In this document: positions 10,482 to 19,475 of the stretch, one piece after another | Numbering within the stretch: the first letter of the stretch is position 1 | How the letters are laid out: the number at the start of each line of letters is the position of its first letter | Assembly: GCA_030431485.1 (NCBI GenBank) | Contig: JAUIIR010000052.1 | Coordinates: 1-32,179 of the forward strand | DNA: 32,179 nucleotides | Reading direction: 5' to 3' | From: Alphaproteobacteria bacterium | Lineage (GTDB): Bacteria > Pseudomonadota > Alphaproteobacteria > Rhodobacterales > Rhodobacteraceae | Position numbers and translations under genes: made by a program | Notes under the pieces: generated by a model | Databases searched by the model: none | What the model saw: only the letters and a program-made list of their open reading frames with translations | Told to the model about the DNA's origin: nothing

Positions 10482-10841
10482 TCACGCCCATCCCTCCTCG
10501 TCAAAGGCATCAGGGAAAGCTGCACGTGCCGCAGTTTCGTCAATGATCAAGAGCGACTCATAGCTCATGGGGTCGAACGGATCGTCATAGGGCAGCACCT
10601 CGCGCCCAAATAACCAGCTCAGACGCCCGGCATCCAGATTGCCCCGCTCAAACGGCTCGGTGCCAAAATGCGCCCAAAGCGCCGCCATGAACACGGTGTC
10701 CGCCTTGCGATCCACCGCTTTGCGGTCGCGGTACCTGTCCCGCCTGATCAGCGGCGTTACCCCTTTGGGATTCGGTCGGCGGATGGTGAATTGGAAATCC
10801 GTACCGGGAAGACGCCCCGGAAAGCCGCGATGCTTCAGCAT
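10482..10841 (-). CDS. Conserved hypothetical protein
   Basis: A 119-residue soluble protein with no signal peptide or membrane segment. The N-terminal third is very basic (IRRPNPKG...RRDRYRDRKAVDRK), the middle has FMAALWAHFGTEPFERG, and the C-terminus is acidic (DPFDPMSYESLLIIDE...). I do not recognise a domain. Its presence between pccB and pccA resembles what I recall of other Roseobacter genomes. The start is chosen at the only N-terminal ATG of the frame, with a weak G-rich upstream stretch. Confidence 0.6.
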   Translation of the reverse strand: MLKHRGFPGRLPGTDFQFTIRRPNPKGVTPLIRRDRYRDRKAVDRKADTVFMAALWAHFGTEPFERGNLDAGRLSWLFGREVLPYDDPFDPMSYESLLIIDETAARAAFPDAFDEEGWA

Positions 10842-10864
10842 GGGACACCCCCGCGAAGCGATCG

Positions 10865-10900
10865 GGAAAAGGGGGCGGACGCCTCTGCCCGCCCCGTTTT
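10865..10900 (-). terminator. Terminator after the 48-residue lipoprotein gene
   Basis: A 7-base-pair GC stem (GGGGCGG/CCGCCCC) with a ten-base loop lies right after the lipoprotein stop. On the minus strand it is followed by CTTTT; on the plus strand it ends in GTTTT, so it could work in both directions. Confidence 0.65.
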
Positions 10901-10904
10901 GAGT

Positions 10905-11051
10905 TTACTTGTACTTGCCTGTGTACACAGGTTCGTGGCTGATCGGCTCAGGGTCGATAACCACAAACTCTTCTTCGGCCTGCTTGTGCCCGCACGCGGA
11001 CAAAACAGCAAAAAGACCGACTGCGGCAAGAAGCTTGATGCTCTTTGACAT
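10905..11051 (-). CDS. Very small lipoprotein (48 residues)
   Basis: A short reading frame starting at the ATG at 11051, preceded by CAGGAGAAAC, a good ribosome site. It encodes a charged start (MSKSIK), the hydrophobic core LLAAVGLFAVLSAC with lipobox LSAC (Cys20), and a 28-residue mature tail ending VYTGKYK. The tail is acidic in the middle (AEEEFVVIDPEP). It is followed by a terminator. The function is unknown; an envelope-anchored peptide is inferred. Its size makes it easy to miss in automated annotation. Confidence 0.75.
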   Translation of the reverse strand: MSKSIKLLAAVGLFAVLSACGHKQAEEEFVVIDPEPISHEPVYTGKYK

Positions 11052-11265
11052 CTGTTTCTCCTGTCAGGTTCAAAGGACCCAACAAGACCTGCTGGTCCTG
11101 CCTGTCCTCGGTTCGAGGTAGTGACTGCTTGGGTGCAGTCGGACCCAGAATAGCCTGAAATCATGGCGAAAAGATATCCACAGCCCGCAACATCGCGGTC
11201 CTGTGACGCAAAAGACTCAACCCCCGGAGAGGTCGAAGGATGGGTCGCAACATATTGTGCACGCA

Positions 11266-11673
11266 TCAGAAAAACTCCAAGATGCAGGTTCCGTCTTCGA
11301 CCCGGTAGGCCTCGAAAAACTGGGTGACGTCTTCGGTGGCGACACCAAATTCCGTCTCTTCCTGACTGAAGGAAATGACGATCTGGCTGGGCTGCGGTCC
11401 GGTCTCGGCAAGACGCGGAATGGCGAAGGTTTCGCACAGAAACTGCATGTCGATCTCCACGTCCTCATATTCACGACCCGCCTGCCCGATCTCGGGCGTG
11501 ACAAAGCGAAAGCGATACATCAGCCCCCCGCCCGGCCGATCCCAGAGCATTTCTTGGAACGTCACCGGCTGGCCCGAAGGCACGGAAAGAAGGTCATCGG
11601 CGGCAATCGCAACGGTCCCGCTTAGCGCCAAAACGCCTGCTGTCAGATGTTGCCAAGCTCCACCTCTCACCAC
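11266..11673 (-). CDS. DUF6497 family exported protein
   Basis: A protein of about 135 residues with a signal peptide (GAWQHLTAGVLALSGTVAIA, then ADD) and a body I recognise as the DUF6497 family of Rhodobacteraceae. It contains an EMLWDRPGGGLMYRFRFV segment, two cysteines in the mature part and an acidic C-terminus. Function unknown. An ATG at 11709 exists, but the strong ribosome site GGAGGAGG lies inside that extension and six bases before a GTG at 11673 (a second GTG follows at 11670). I therefore place the start at GTG 11673. It follows pccB by 49 bases and is probably co-transcribed with it. Confidence 0.75.
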   Translation of the reverse strand: MVRGGAWQHLTAGVLALSGTVAIAADDLLSVPSGQPVTFQEMLWDRPGGGLMYRFRFVTPEIGQAGREYEDVEIDMQFLCETFAIPRLAETGPQPSQIVISFSQEETEFGVATEDVTQFFEAYRVEDGTCILEFF

Positions 11674-11722
11674 AGATGACCTCCTCCCGTAAGGTGCGTG
11701 CGCGCACACACCGGCGTCCGTG

Positions 11723-13255
11723 TTACAACGGAATATTGTCGTGCTTCTTCCACGGCATCGACTGCTGCTTGGACCGCAGCGCAGCGAACGCCCGCGCCAC
11801 CCGCTTGCGCGTGCTGCGCGGCTGGATCACCTCGTCGATGAAGCCTCGCTCTGCCGCCACAAACGGGTTGGCAAAGCGGTCCTCATATTCCTTGGTGTGG
11901 GCCGCGATCTTTTCGGCATTGCCTGCATCGGCGCGGTGGATGATTTCGGTCGCGCCCTTGGCGCCCATCACGGCAATCTCCGAGGTCGGCCAGGCATAGT
12001 TCACGTCCGCGCGCAGATGCTTGGATGCCATAACCACATAGGCCCCGCCATAGCTCTTGCGGGTGATGACCGTCACCTTGGGCACCGTCGCCTCGCCATA
12101 GGCAAAGAGCAGCTTCGCGCCGTGCTTGATGACACCGTTATACTCTTGCGATGTCCCCGGCAGGAAGCCCGGCACGTCCACCAACGTCAGGACCGGAATC
12201 CCGAAGCAGTCGCAGAACCGTACGAACCGCGCCGCCTTGCGGGCGGAGTCGATGTCCAGAACACCGGCCAGAACCATCGGCTGGTTCGCCACCACGCCCA
12301 CAGTCTGGCCTTCCAGACGGACAAAGCCGGTGATGATGTTCTTGGCGAAGTCTTCCTGAATCTCGTAGAAATCGCCTTCATCCGCGATCTTCAGGATCAG
12401 CTCTTTCATGTCGTAAGGCGTGTTCGCGTTTTCCGGCACCAGCGTGTCGAGCGATTCCTCCAGCCGGTCCACATCGTCAAAGAACGGCCGCGTCGGGCTG
12501 GGCTGACGGTTGTTGAGCGGCAGGAAGTCCACCAATCGCCGCACCTCGGCCAGCGCCTCGACATCGTTCTCGAACGCGCCATCAGCAACCGAGGATTTCT
12601 TTGTATGCGTTGACGCGCCACCCAGTTCTTCGGCGGTGACCTGCTCATTGGTCACGGTCTTCACCACATCCGGCCCGGTGACGAACATATACGAGCTGTC
12701 CTTCACCATGAAGATGAAGTCGGTCATCGCAGGGCTGTACACAGCACCGCCCGCACACGGCCCCATGATCACACTGATCTGCGGGACCACACCGGACGCC
12801 ATGATGTTGCGCTGGAACACCTCGCCATAACCCGCAAGGCTGTCGACGCCTTCCTGAATGCGCGCACCACCCGAGTCGTTGATCCCAATCACCGGCGCGC
12901 CGTTCTGCATCGCCATATCCATGATCTTGCAAATCTTCATCGCATGGGTGGCCGACACGGACCCGCCCAGCACCGTAAAGTCCTGAGAGAACACGTAGAC
13001 CATCCGGCCATTGATCGTGCCCCACCCGGTGACCACACCATCGCCTGCAGGCCGGTTCTTCTCCATGCCGAAATCGGTGCAGCGATGGGTGACGAACATG
13101 TCGTATTCTTCAAAGCTGCCCTCATCGAGCAACAGCTCCACCCGTTCGCGCGCTGTCAGCTTGCCCCGCGCGTGCTGCGCATCAATGCGTTTCTGACCAC
13201 CACCCATGCGGGCATCGGCGCGGCGCGTCTCCAACTCTTGCAGAATATCTTTCAT
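11723..13255 (-). CDS. pccB: Propionyl-CoA carboxylase beta subunit (carboxyltransferase)
   Basis: A 510-residue, full-length carboxyltransferase that moves the carboxyl group from biotin on PccA to propionyl-CoA. The N-terminal half has the [11 protein letters not shown] motif (126-136) and [12 protein letters not shown] (165-176). The C-terminal half has VDVPGFLPG and the [14 protein letters not shown] oxyanion-hole segment. AAGGGA lies upstream of the ATG. The 176-base region upstream holds a cluster of TTTGCAAA-like boxes, pointing to control by the PccR-type regulator encoded nearby. It is the first gene of a minus-strand group with the DUF6497 gene and possibly the small lipoprotein gene. 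Confidence 0.96.
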   Translation of the reverse strand: MKDILQELETRRADARMGGGQKRIDAQHARGKLTARERVELLLDEGSFEEYDMFVTHRCTDFGMEKNRPAGDGVVTGWGTINGRMVYVFSQDFTVLGGSVSATHAMKICKIMDMAMQNGAPVIGINDSGGARIQEGVDSLAGYGEVFQRNIMASGVVPQISVIMGPCAGGAVYSPAMTDFIFMVKDSSYMFVTGPDVVKTVTNEQVTAEELGGASTHTKKSSVADGAFENDVEALAEVRRLVDFLPLNNRQPSPTRPFFDDVDRLEESLDTLVPENANTPYDMKELILKIADEGDFYEIQEDFAKNIITGFVRLEGQTVGVVANQPMVLAGVLDIDSARKAARFVRFCDCFGIPVLTLVDVPGFLPGTSQEYNGVIKHGAKLLFAYGEATVPKVTVITRKSYGGAYVVMASKHLRADVNYAWPTSEIAVMGAKGATEIIHRADAGNAEKIAAHTKEYEDRFANPFVAAERGFIDEVIQPRSTRKRVARAFAALRSKQQSMPWKKHDNIPL

Positions 13256-13320
13256 GGACCGTCCCTTCGTCGCTTTGCGGCGAACATACTGGGGCGCGGC
13301 AGCGGCTCAAGCGTTAATGA

Positions 13321-13376
13321 GCAAATTTGCAAACTCTGGAAATTCACCCTATTGCAAATTGCAAAACTGCAAATTG
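13321..13376. promoter_or_regulatory. PccR-type operator cluster upstream of pccB and the MFS gene
   Basis: Within the divergent pccB/MFS region there is a perfect TTTGCAAA at 13326-13333. It is embedded in the palindrome GCAAATTTGC at 13321-13330. A second cluster holds TTGCAAA at 13352-13358, TTGCAAA at 13359-13365 and TGCAAA at 13368-13373. As I recall, the Rhodobacter sphaeroides regulator PccR recognises paired TTTGCAAA boxes at pccB and at its own gene. The site could govern both divergent genes. Confidence 0.75.
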
Positions 13377-13431
13377 TATCGTTACGCCTATCTATATGGA
13401 CAATCCCGAAGCGCGGGCGTAGCGATAGGCA

Positions 13432-14661
13432 ATGAGTTACGCCTCTAAGGTCCGATTTCTCGACCGCACCACACCGCCACATATTGTCACACTGATCCTG
13501 CTTGCAGGTCTTTCGGCGTTGGTGATGAACATCTTCCTGCCGTCGCTGCCCAACATGACGGCCTATTTCCAGACCGAATACTGGCTGATGCAACTGTCGG
13601 TCGCGGTCTACCTCGGCGTAAACGCGATCCTTCAGATCCTGATCGGCCCGATCTCGGACAAGCTGGGCCGCCGCCCAGTGATCCTGTGGGGAATCGGCGG
13701 GTTCTGCGTGGCGACCCTTGGCTGCATCTATGCGCCCGACATCTACACCTTCCTCGGCTTCCGCATGGCGCAGGCCGTCATCGTGACAGCGATGGTGCTC
13801 AGCCGCGCCGTGGTGCGCGATTGCGTGCCGCAGGATCAGGCGGCGTCAATGATTGGCTACGTCACCATGGGTATGGCCGTGGTGCCAATGATCGGCCCGG
13901 CCTTCGGCGGTGTACTGGACCAATATTTCGGCTGGCAGGCCAATTTCTGGCTCCTGCTGATCCTTGGACTTGGCATGTTCTGGCTGACATGGAGCGATCT
14001 TGGCGAAACGGCGGCTGTGAGCGGTCTGACCCTCGGACAGCAATTCGCCCAATATCCCGAACTTCTGACCAGCCCGCGCTTTTGGGGCTATGCCATCGCA
14101 TCAGCCATGTCCTCGGGCGCGTTCTTTGCCTACCTTGGAGGCGCGCCGTTTGTCGGGACGGAAGTCTTCGGAATGAGCCCGGCAGAGCTGGGCTTTTTCT
14201 TCGGTGCACCAGCCATCGGCTATTTCTGCGGAAATTTCGTCTCTGGCCGTTTCTCGGCGCGGATCGGCGTCAATCGCATGGTGCTCTTCGGGACACTGAT
14301 CAACTGCACCGGCATTCTCTTTTCGATGGGGGTTTTCTGGCTGGGCCTTGGGTCGCAATGGACGTTTTTCGGCTTCATGACCTTCGTCGGGCTGGGCAAC
14401 GGCATGACCATCCCCAACGCCACCGCCGGCATGCTGTCTGTCCGCCCCCATCTTGCCGGTACGGCCTCGGGGCTTGGCGGCGCGATTATGCTGGGCGGTG
14501 GTGCAGGACTGTCAGCCTTGGCAGGCGCGCTTTTGGTACCCGGTGCAGGACCGTGGCCGCTGCTATGGATCATGCTGGTCACCGCGGTCTGCGCGATTGT
14601 GGCGATCCAGCTTGTGATCTGGCGCTCCTCGCGGTTGGCGGGGCTGGACAGCACAGGGTGA
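13432..14661 (+). CDS. MFS transporter, Bcr/CflA (drug resistance) type
   Basis: A 409-residue inner-membrane protein with about 12 transmembrane segments. The loop 2-3 motif A of the major facilitator superfamily is GPISDKLGRRPVIL (72-85), and a motif-C-like VVPMIGPAFGG follows in segment 5. These place it with the Bcr/CflA group of proton-coupled exporters. The substrate is unknown. It shares its upstream region with pccB and lies directly before pccR, with the pccR operator starting two bases after its stop. A link to short-chain acid metabolism is plausible but not shown. The ribosome site is weak (GATAGGCA). Confidence 0.85.
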   Translation: MSYASKVRFLDRTTPPHIVTLILLAGLSALVMNIFLPSLPNMTAYFQTEYWLMQLSVAVYLGVNAILQILIGPISDKLGRRPVILWGIGGFCVATLGCIYAPDIYTFLGFRMAQAVIVTAMVLSRAVVRDCVPQDQAASMIGYVTMGMAVVPMIGPAFGGVLDQYFGWQANFWLLLILGLGMFWLTWSDLGETAAVSGLTLGQQFAQYPELLTSPRFWGYAIASAMSSGAFFAYLGGAPFVGTEVFGMSPAELGFFFGAPAIGYFCGNFVSGRFSARIGVNRMVLFGTLINCTGILFSMGVFWLGLGSQWTFFGFMTFVGLGNGMTIPNATAGMLSVRPHLAGTASGLGGAIMLGGGAGLSALAGALLVPGAGPWPLLWIMLVTAVCAIVAIQLVIWRSSRLAGLDSTG

Positions 14662-14662
14662 A

Positions 14663-14700
14663 TTTGCAAACTCGGGCGTGATTGGTTGCAAACCTGCAAA
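14663..14700. promoter_or_regulatory. PccR-type autoregulatory operator
   Basis: Between the MFS stop and the regulator start are a perfect TTTGCAAA at 14663-14670, TTGCAAA at 14686-14692 and TGCAAA at 14695-14700. They match the boxes upstream of pccB, and they end 14 bases before the pccR ATG. A repressor bound here would block pccR transcription, which fits the autorepression described for PccR. Confidence 0.72.
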
Positions 14701-14714
14701 GCCACGAGGACCAC

Positions 14715-16112
14715 ATGCCCACCCAGAAGCTTTACGCCGGTGCCAAACTGCGCGAGATCCGCACGCGCCTTGGCATCACCCAGCGCGACTTCGCCGCCAA
14801 GCTGGGCGTGTCTCTGCCCTATCTGAACCAGATGGAGAACAACAAACGCCCGCTTTCGACAACCGTCGTTCTGGCGCTGGCGCAGGAGTTCGGCGTCGAT
14901 GTCACAGAATTGGGTCAAGGCGATGCGGAACGGATGATTTCGGACATGCGCGAAGCGCTGGCCGATCCTGTCTTTGCCGACGCCACACCGCCCGTGGCAG
15001 ATCTGCGCCTGACCGCCTCGAATGCGCCGGGTCTGGCGCGCGCGTTCCTCGAGCTGCACCGGGCCTATCGTCAGACACATGAACGCCTTGCCTCGCTGGA
15101 CGAAGCGCTGGGACGTGAAGGCGCACAGCTTCAGCCCTCGCCGTGGGAAGAGGTGCGCGACTTCTTCCACTATTGCGACAATTACATCGACGCGGTGGAC
15201 AAGGCAGCCGAGCGGGTTGCCACCAAGCTGACAGGATCAGACCGCGTCCGCGCGGCTATCCGGGGGCTAGAAGCCGAAGGTCTGCATGTGCGCTTTGCCA
15301 ATATGCCCGAACTGCGCCGCTTCGACGAATTGCGGCAGGAGGTAACGCTCTCGTCTCTTGCTGCACCCGAGACGCAAACCTTTCAGATGATGCTGCAACT
15401 GGCGCTGACCCGGCATGGCAAATTGCTCGACGCCACACTTGATCTGGGACGTTTCCAATCGGATGCCGCCCGCGCCATCGCGCGGCTAGGGCTGGCAAAC
15501 TATTTTGCCGGAGCGGCGGTCATGCCATATGGCCAATTTCTGCAAGCCGCGCATGACACGCGGCATGATCTGGAGCTGATGGCCCGGCGCTTTGGCGCCT
15601 CCATCGAACAGGTGGCGCATCGCCTGTCGACCCTGCAACGGCCTGGCGCCAAGGGTATCCCGTTCTTCTTTGTCCGCGTCGATCAGGCGGGCACAATCAC
15701 CAAGCGCCATTCGGCCACACGGCTGCAATTCGCGCGCTTCGGTGGTGCCTGCCCGCTTTGGAACGTACACCGTGCCTTCGAGACACCGGGACGATTCCTG
15801 CGGCAATTGGCAGAGACCCCGGACGGGGTGAGGTACATTTCGCTGGCACGCGATGTGTCCAAGACAGGCGGTCACTTCGGCGCACCGGTGCGGCGCTATG
15901 CCATTGCGCTCGGATGCGAGGTCAAGCATGCCGGAGCATTGGTCTATGCGGACGGCCTGGACCTGACCCGCGACGGTGCGTTTGAGCCTATCGGGATTTC
16001 CTGCCGCATCTGCGAGCGGGCGAACTGCCACCAACGCTCGGTGCCGCCGCTGGAACGGAAGCTGACGATCCAGCCGCATCGGCGCGGGATTCTGCCCTAC
16101 GAGTTGAGTTGA
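14715..16112 (+). CDS. pccR: PccR-like short-chain fatty acyl-CoA regulator (ScfR family)
   Basis: A 465-residue transcription factor. Residues about 7-66 are a Cro/C1-type helix-turn-helix (LREIRTRLGITQRDFAAKLG). The middle resembles the ImmA/IrrE peptidase-like region but lacks an HEXXH zinc site. The C-terminal DUF2083-type part carries CRICERANC (C430, C433, C438). This architecture is the ScfR family, in which PccR controls propionyl-CoA carboxylase. The neighbouring pcc genes and TTTGCAAA boxes support that identity over RamB or MccR paralogues. The start is ATG 14715 with GAGGA upstream; an in-frame TTG at 14682 lies inside the operator and is unlikely. Confidence 0.88.
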   Translation: MPTQKLYAGAKLREIRTRLGITQRDFAAKLGVSLPYLNQMENNKRPLSTTVVLALAQEFGVDVTELGQGDAERMISDMREALADPVFADATPPVADLRLTASNAPGLARAFLELHRAYRQTHERLASLDEALGREGAQLQPSPWEEVRDFFHYCDNYIDAVDKAAERVATKLTGSDRVRAAIRGLEAEGLHVRFANMPELRRFDELRQEVTLSSLAAPETQTFQMMLQLALTRHGKLLDATLDLGRFQSDAARAIARLGLANYFAGAAVMPYGQFLQAAHDTRHDLELMARRFGASIEQVAHRLSTLQRPGAKGIPFFFVRVDQAGTITKRHSATRLQFARFGGACPLWNVHRAFETPGRFLRQLAETPDGVRYISLARDVSKTGGHFGAPVRRYAIALGCEVKHAGALVYADGLDLTRDGAFEPIGISCRICERANCHQRSVPPLERKLTIQPHRRGILPYELS

Positions 16113-16143
16113 TCGCAAACGATGCGCTCACGGCACCGTCAGC

Positions 16144-16190
16144 CTTGGGGGCTCTGCCCCCAAACCCCCGAAGTATTTGGAAACCAGAGA
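16144..16190. repeat. Rhodobacterales-type intergenic hairpin repeat
   Basis: Between the convergent pccR and amidase genes is a perfect stem TTGGGGG/CCCCCAA with loop CTCTG. A second C-run and the tail GAAGTATTT, then an A/G-rich stretch, follow it. I recall near-identical elements in many intergenic regions of Rhodobacterales genomes. No second copy was noticed in this window. It may act as a terminator or an mRNA-end stabiliser for the convergent pair. Confidence 0.6.
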
Positions 16191-16193
16191 AGA

Positions 16194-16889
16194 TCAGGAC
16201 GTGGCGACGGGCCAGCGCTTTGCGAGATTGGCCATGAGCGCACGGTCGGTGTCGTCGAGTGGCCCCGACGCGTTTGGGCGGAAGCGCAGGCGGAAGCTGT
16301 GCAGCAGCGTGTCGGGTGCAACATCCGCGGTGTAGCCGAAGCGGCGCGCATTCTCTGTAAACTCACCACTACCCGTCGCGTCGGGCCAGATCGCAAGCCC
16401 CTGTCGCGCAAGGCGCTGCCAGTCAAAACGGGGGCCGGGGTCGATCTTGCGTCCCGGTGCCATGTCTGAATGGCCGATCACCCGCTCCGGCGGGATCGCG
16501 TGTCGGTCCATGACCCCGGCCACCAAAGCGTCGACGGCATCCATCTGTTTCGCTGCAAAAGGCGTGCTGCCGGTATTCGAGATCTCGATCCCGATGGAGC
16601 GCGAATTCACATCGGTGACCGGCCCCCATGCCCCTGCCCCGGCGTGCCAGGCGCGGTCGTCTTCATCGACCAGTTGCCAGACGGTGCCATCCGGTGCGAT
16701 CACGTAATGGGCCGAGACCTGTGCGTCTACATGGCAAAGCCAGTCGCGCGCTTTCTCGGCGCACTCCATCGCGGTGTAATGCAGGACAATCAGGTCAGGC
16801 CGCGCGCCGTCACGCCGCGGGCCACAATTTGGCGAGGGGTGCCAGAGCGGCGTCAGTTGCGCACCGCGCGGAACGGCGCCGGATCCCAA
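16194..16889 (-). CDS. N-acetylmuramoyl-L-alanine amidase (AmpD-like, amidase_2)
   Basis: A 231-residue zinc amidase that cuts between MurNAc and L-Ala in cell-wall muropeptides. Zinc ligands are visible as LHYTAM (His37), GHSDMAPGRKIDPG (His140) and Asp150, the AmpD pattern. No signal peptide is apparent, consistent with cytoplasmic muropeptide recycling as in AmpD. The ATG at 16889 gives a 37-base overlap with the upstream excalibur gene. Residues 1-12 look non-conserved, but no better ATG or GTG is in frame before the core. The true start may therefore be a rarer codon near the LTPLWHPSP segment. Probably co-transcribed with the upstream gene. Confidence 0.87.
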   Translation of the reverse strand: MGSGAVPRGAQLTPLWHPSPNCGPRRDGARPDLIVLHYTAMECAEKARDWLCHVDAQVSAHYVIAPDGTVWQLVDEDDRAWHAGAGAWGPVTDVNSRSIGIEISNTGSTPFAAKQMDAVDALVAGVMDRHAIPPERVIGHSDMAPGRKIDPGPRFDWQRLARQGLAIWPDATGSGEFTENARRFGYTADVAPDTLLHSFRLRFRPNASGPLDDTDRALMANLAKRWPVATS

Positions 16890-17560
16890 CTGCAGGCAAA
16901 GCCGTCCCCATCCGGATCGAGGTTCTGGCGGTCACGCTCTGGCCCGCCATTGGCGAGAAATGCCTCCTGCGCGAGATCGGCGGACGCAAAGCCGGCGCAG
17001 TTGCGCAGATGTCGGTTTTCAGAGGCAAAGGCCGATCGTCTGTAGATCGGCGCACCTTTCGGATTGTTGGTCTGAAGCGCGTAGGCGACGATGTTTGGCG
17101 TGCTGGTACCAGGCCGGGTGGGCAGCGCCTCGGGCGCAATGACCTGATACTGCGCCCGGTTCTGGGCGATCAAGGCAGCGTCGCCTTCAATACTGCGGGT
17201 GTTGGACACGGCGTCAAAGTCGTTTTCATCCGAGATCCCAACGGCGTTCTCCACAATCTGTGGTGCCGGGTTGCTGGGAGACGCCTGCACGGGATCAACG
17301 CCGGAATTCGCGCGGCGCGCTTCCAGATCGGCGGCATCCAGCGGACCGGTGGCCGAGAGCGGTGCTCCGGTCACTGTGGGCGGCGCGCCGATGGTGGTTG
17401 GGGATGCGCGGCCTTCGAGAACGGCTTCGCGGCGCTCTTGATAGCCATCGTAGCGATCAAAGCCAACAGCGCTGTCCGGGACGGTCGGGCTGCAGGCGGT
17501 CATCACCAGAAGCACTGCGCCTCCGGAAAAACCGCGCATTATGCCATGTTTCTTGGTCAT
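16853..17560 (-). CDS. Lipoprotein with excalibur calcium-binding domain
   Basis: A 235-residue protein. The N-terminus is a lipoprotein signal (RGFSGGAVLLVMTAC, Cys23). A low-complexity Pro/Thr/Ala linker follows. The last 60 residues match the excalibur domain: a conserved Cys in RNCAGFASADLAQEAFLANG, then LDPDGDGFACSWDP, whose DxDxDG loop is the expected calcium site. It is probably anchored in the envelope. The start at 17560 is supported by GAGG six bases upstream; an in-frame ATG at 17593 would overlap gatA. It lies 23 bases after gatA and overlaps the amidase gene, suggesting one transcript. Confidence 0.85.
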   Translation of the reverse strand: MTKKHGIMRGFSGGAVLLVMTACSPTVPDSAVGFDRYDGYQERREAVLEGRASPTTIGAPPTVTGAPLSATGPLDAADLEARRANSGVDPVQASPSNPAPQIVENAVGISDENDFDAVSNTRSIEGDAALIAQNRAQYQVIAPEALPTRPGTSTPNIVAYALQTNNPKGAPIYRRSAFASENRHLRNCAGFASADLAQEAFLANGGPERDRQNLDPDGDGFACSWDPAPFRAVRN

Positions 17561-17583
17561 ATCCTGCCTCACTCGGCGCGAAA

Positions 17584-19067
<1,484 letters not shown>

Positions 19068-19068
<1 letters not shown>

Positions 19069-19355
19069 TATTCCACCACCTTCGGCACAGCGAAAAAGCC
19101 CTCGCGGGCGTCAGGCGCGTTGGCGAGAACCTTGTCCTGCATACCGCCATCGGTCACCCCGTCCTTGCGACGCTTGAGGCGCATCGGCTCGACGCTGACC
19201 ATAGGCTCCACACCTTCTACATCGACCTCGTTCAGCTGCTCGATAAAGCCGAGGATGTTGCTGAATTCCTGGGCCAGCGCGGGCAGAGCGTCATCTTCGA
19301 CGCGAATGCGCGCAAGTTTGGCCACACGGGCGGCGGTTTCGATGTCAATGGACAT
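19068..19355 (-). CDS. gatC: Glutamyl-tRNA(Gln) amidotransferase subunit C
   Basis: A 95-residue GatC, the small structural subunit that wraps GatA and GatB and stabilises the GatCAB complex. The N-terminal [15 protein letters not shown] and the [14 protein letters not shown] segment are typical of the family, as is the C-terminal half that lies along GatA. It is preceded by GAGGGGACC, a good ribosome site, and precedes gatA with a one-base overlap. Confidence 0.95.
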
Positions 19356-19475
19356 GAGGCGAGGTCCCCTCGATTTTGCGGACTGCGGATCTTTCGCTGC
19401 GTTTAGCCCCAGCCGTGCACGGGTTCAAGTGGCGCATCCTGCGCAGCGACCGGTCAGGTGATATGAGCAAGAATT

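Noticed and set aside
10835..11437. A 200-residue minus-strand frame spanning the small lipoprotein and the gap before the DUF6497 gene
   Set aside because: It crosses a terminator and a better-supported short lipoprotein gene in another frame, and has a compositionally random sequence.
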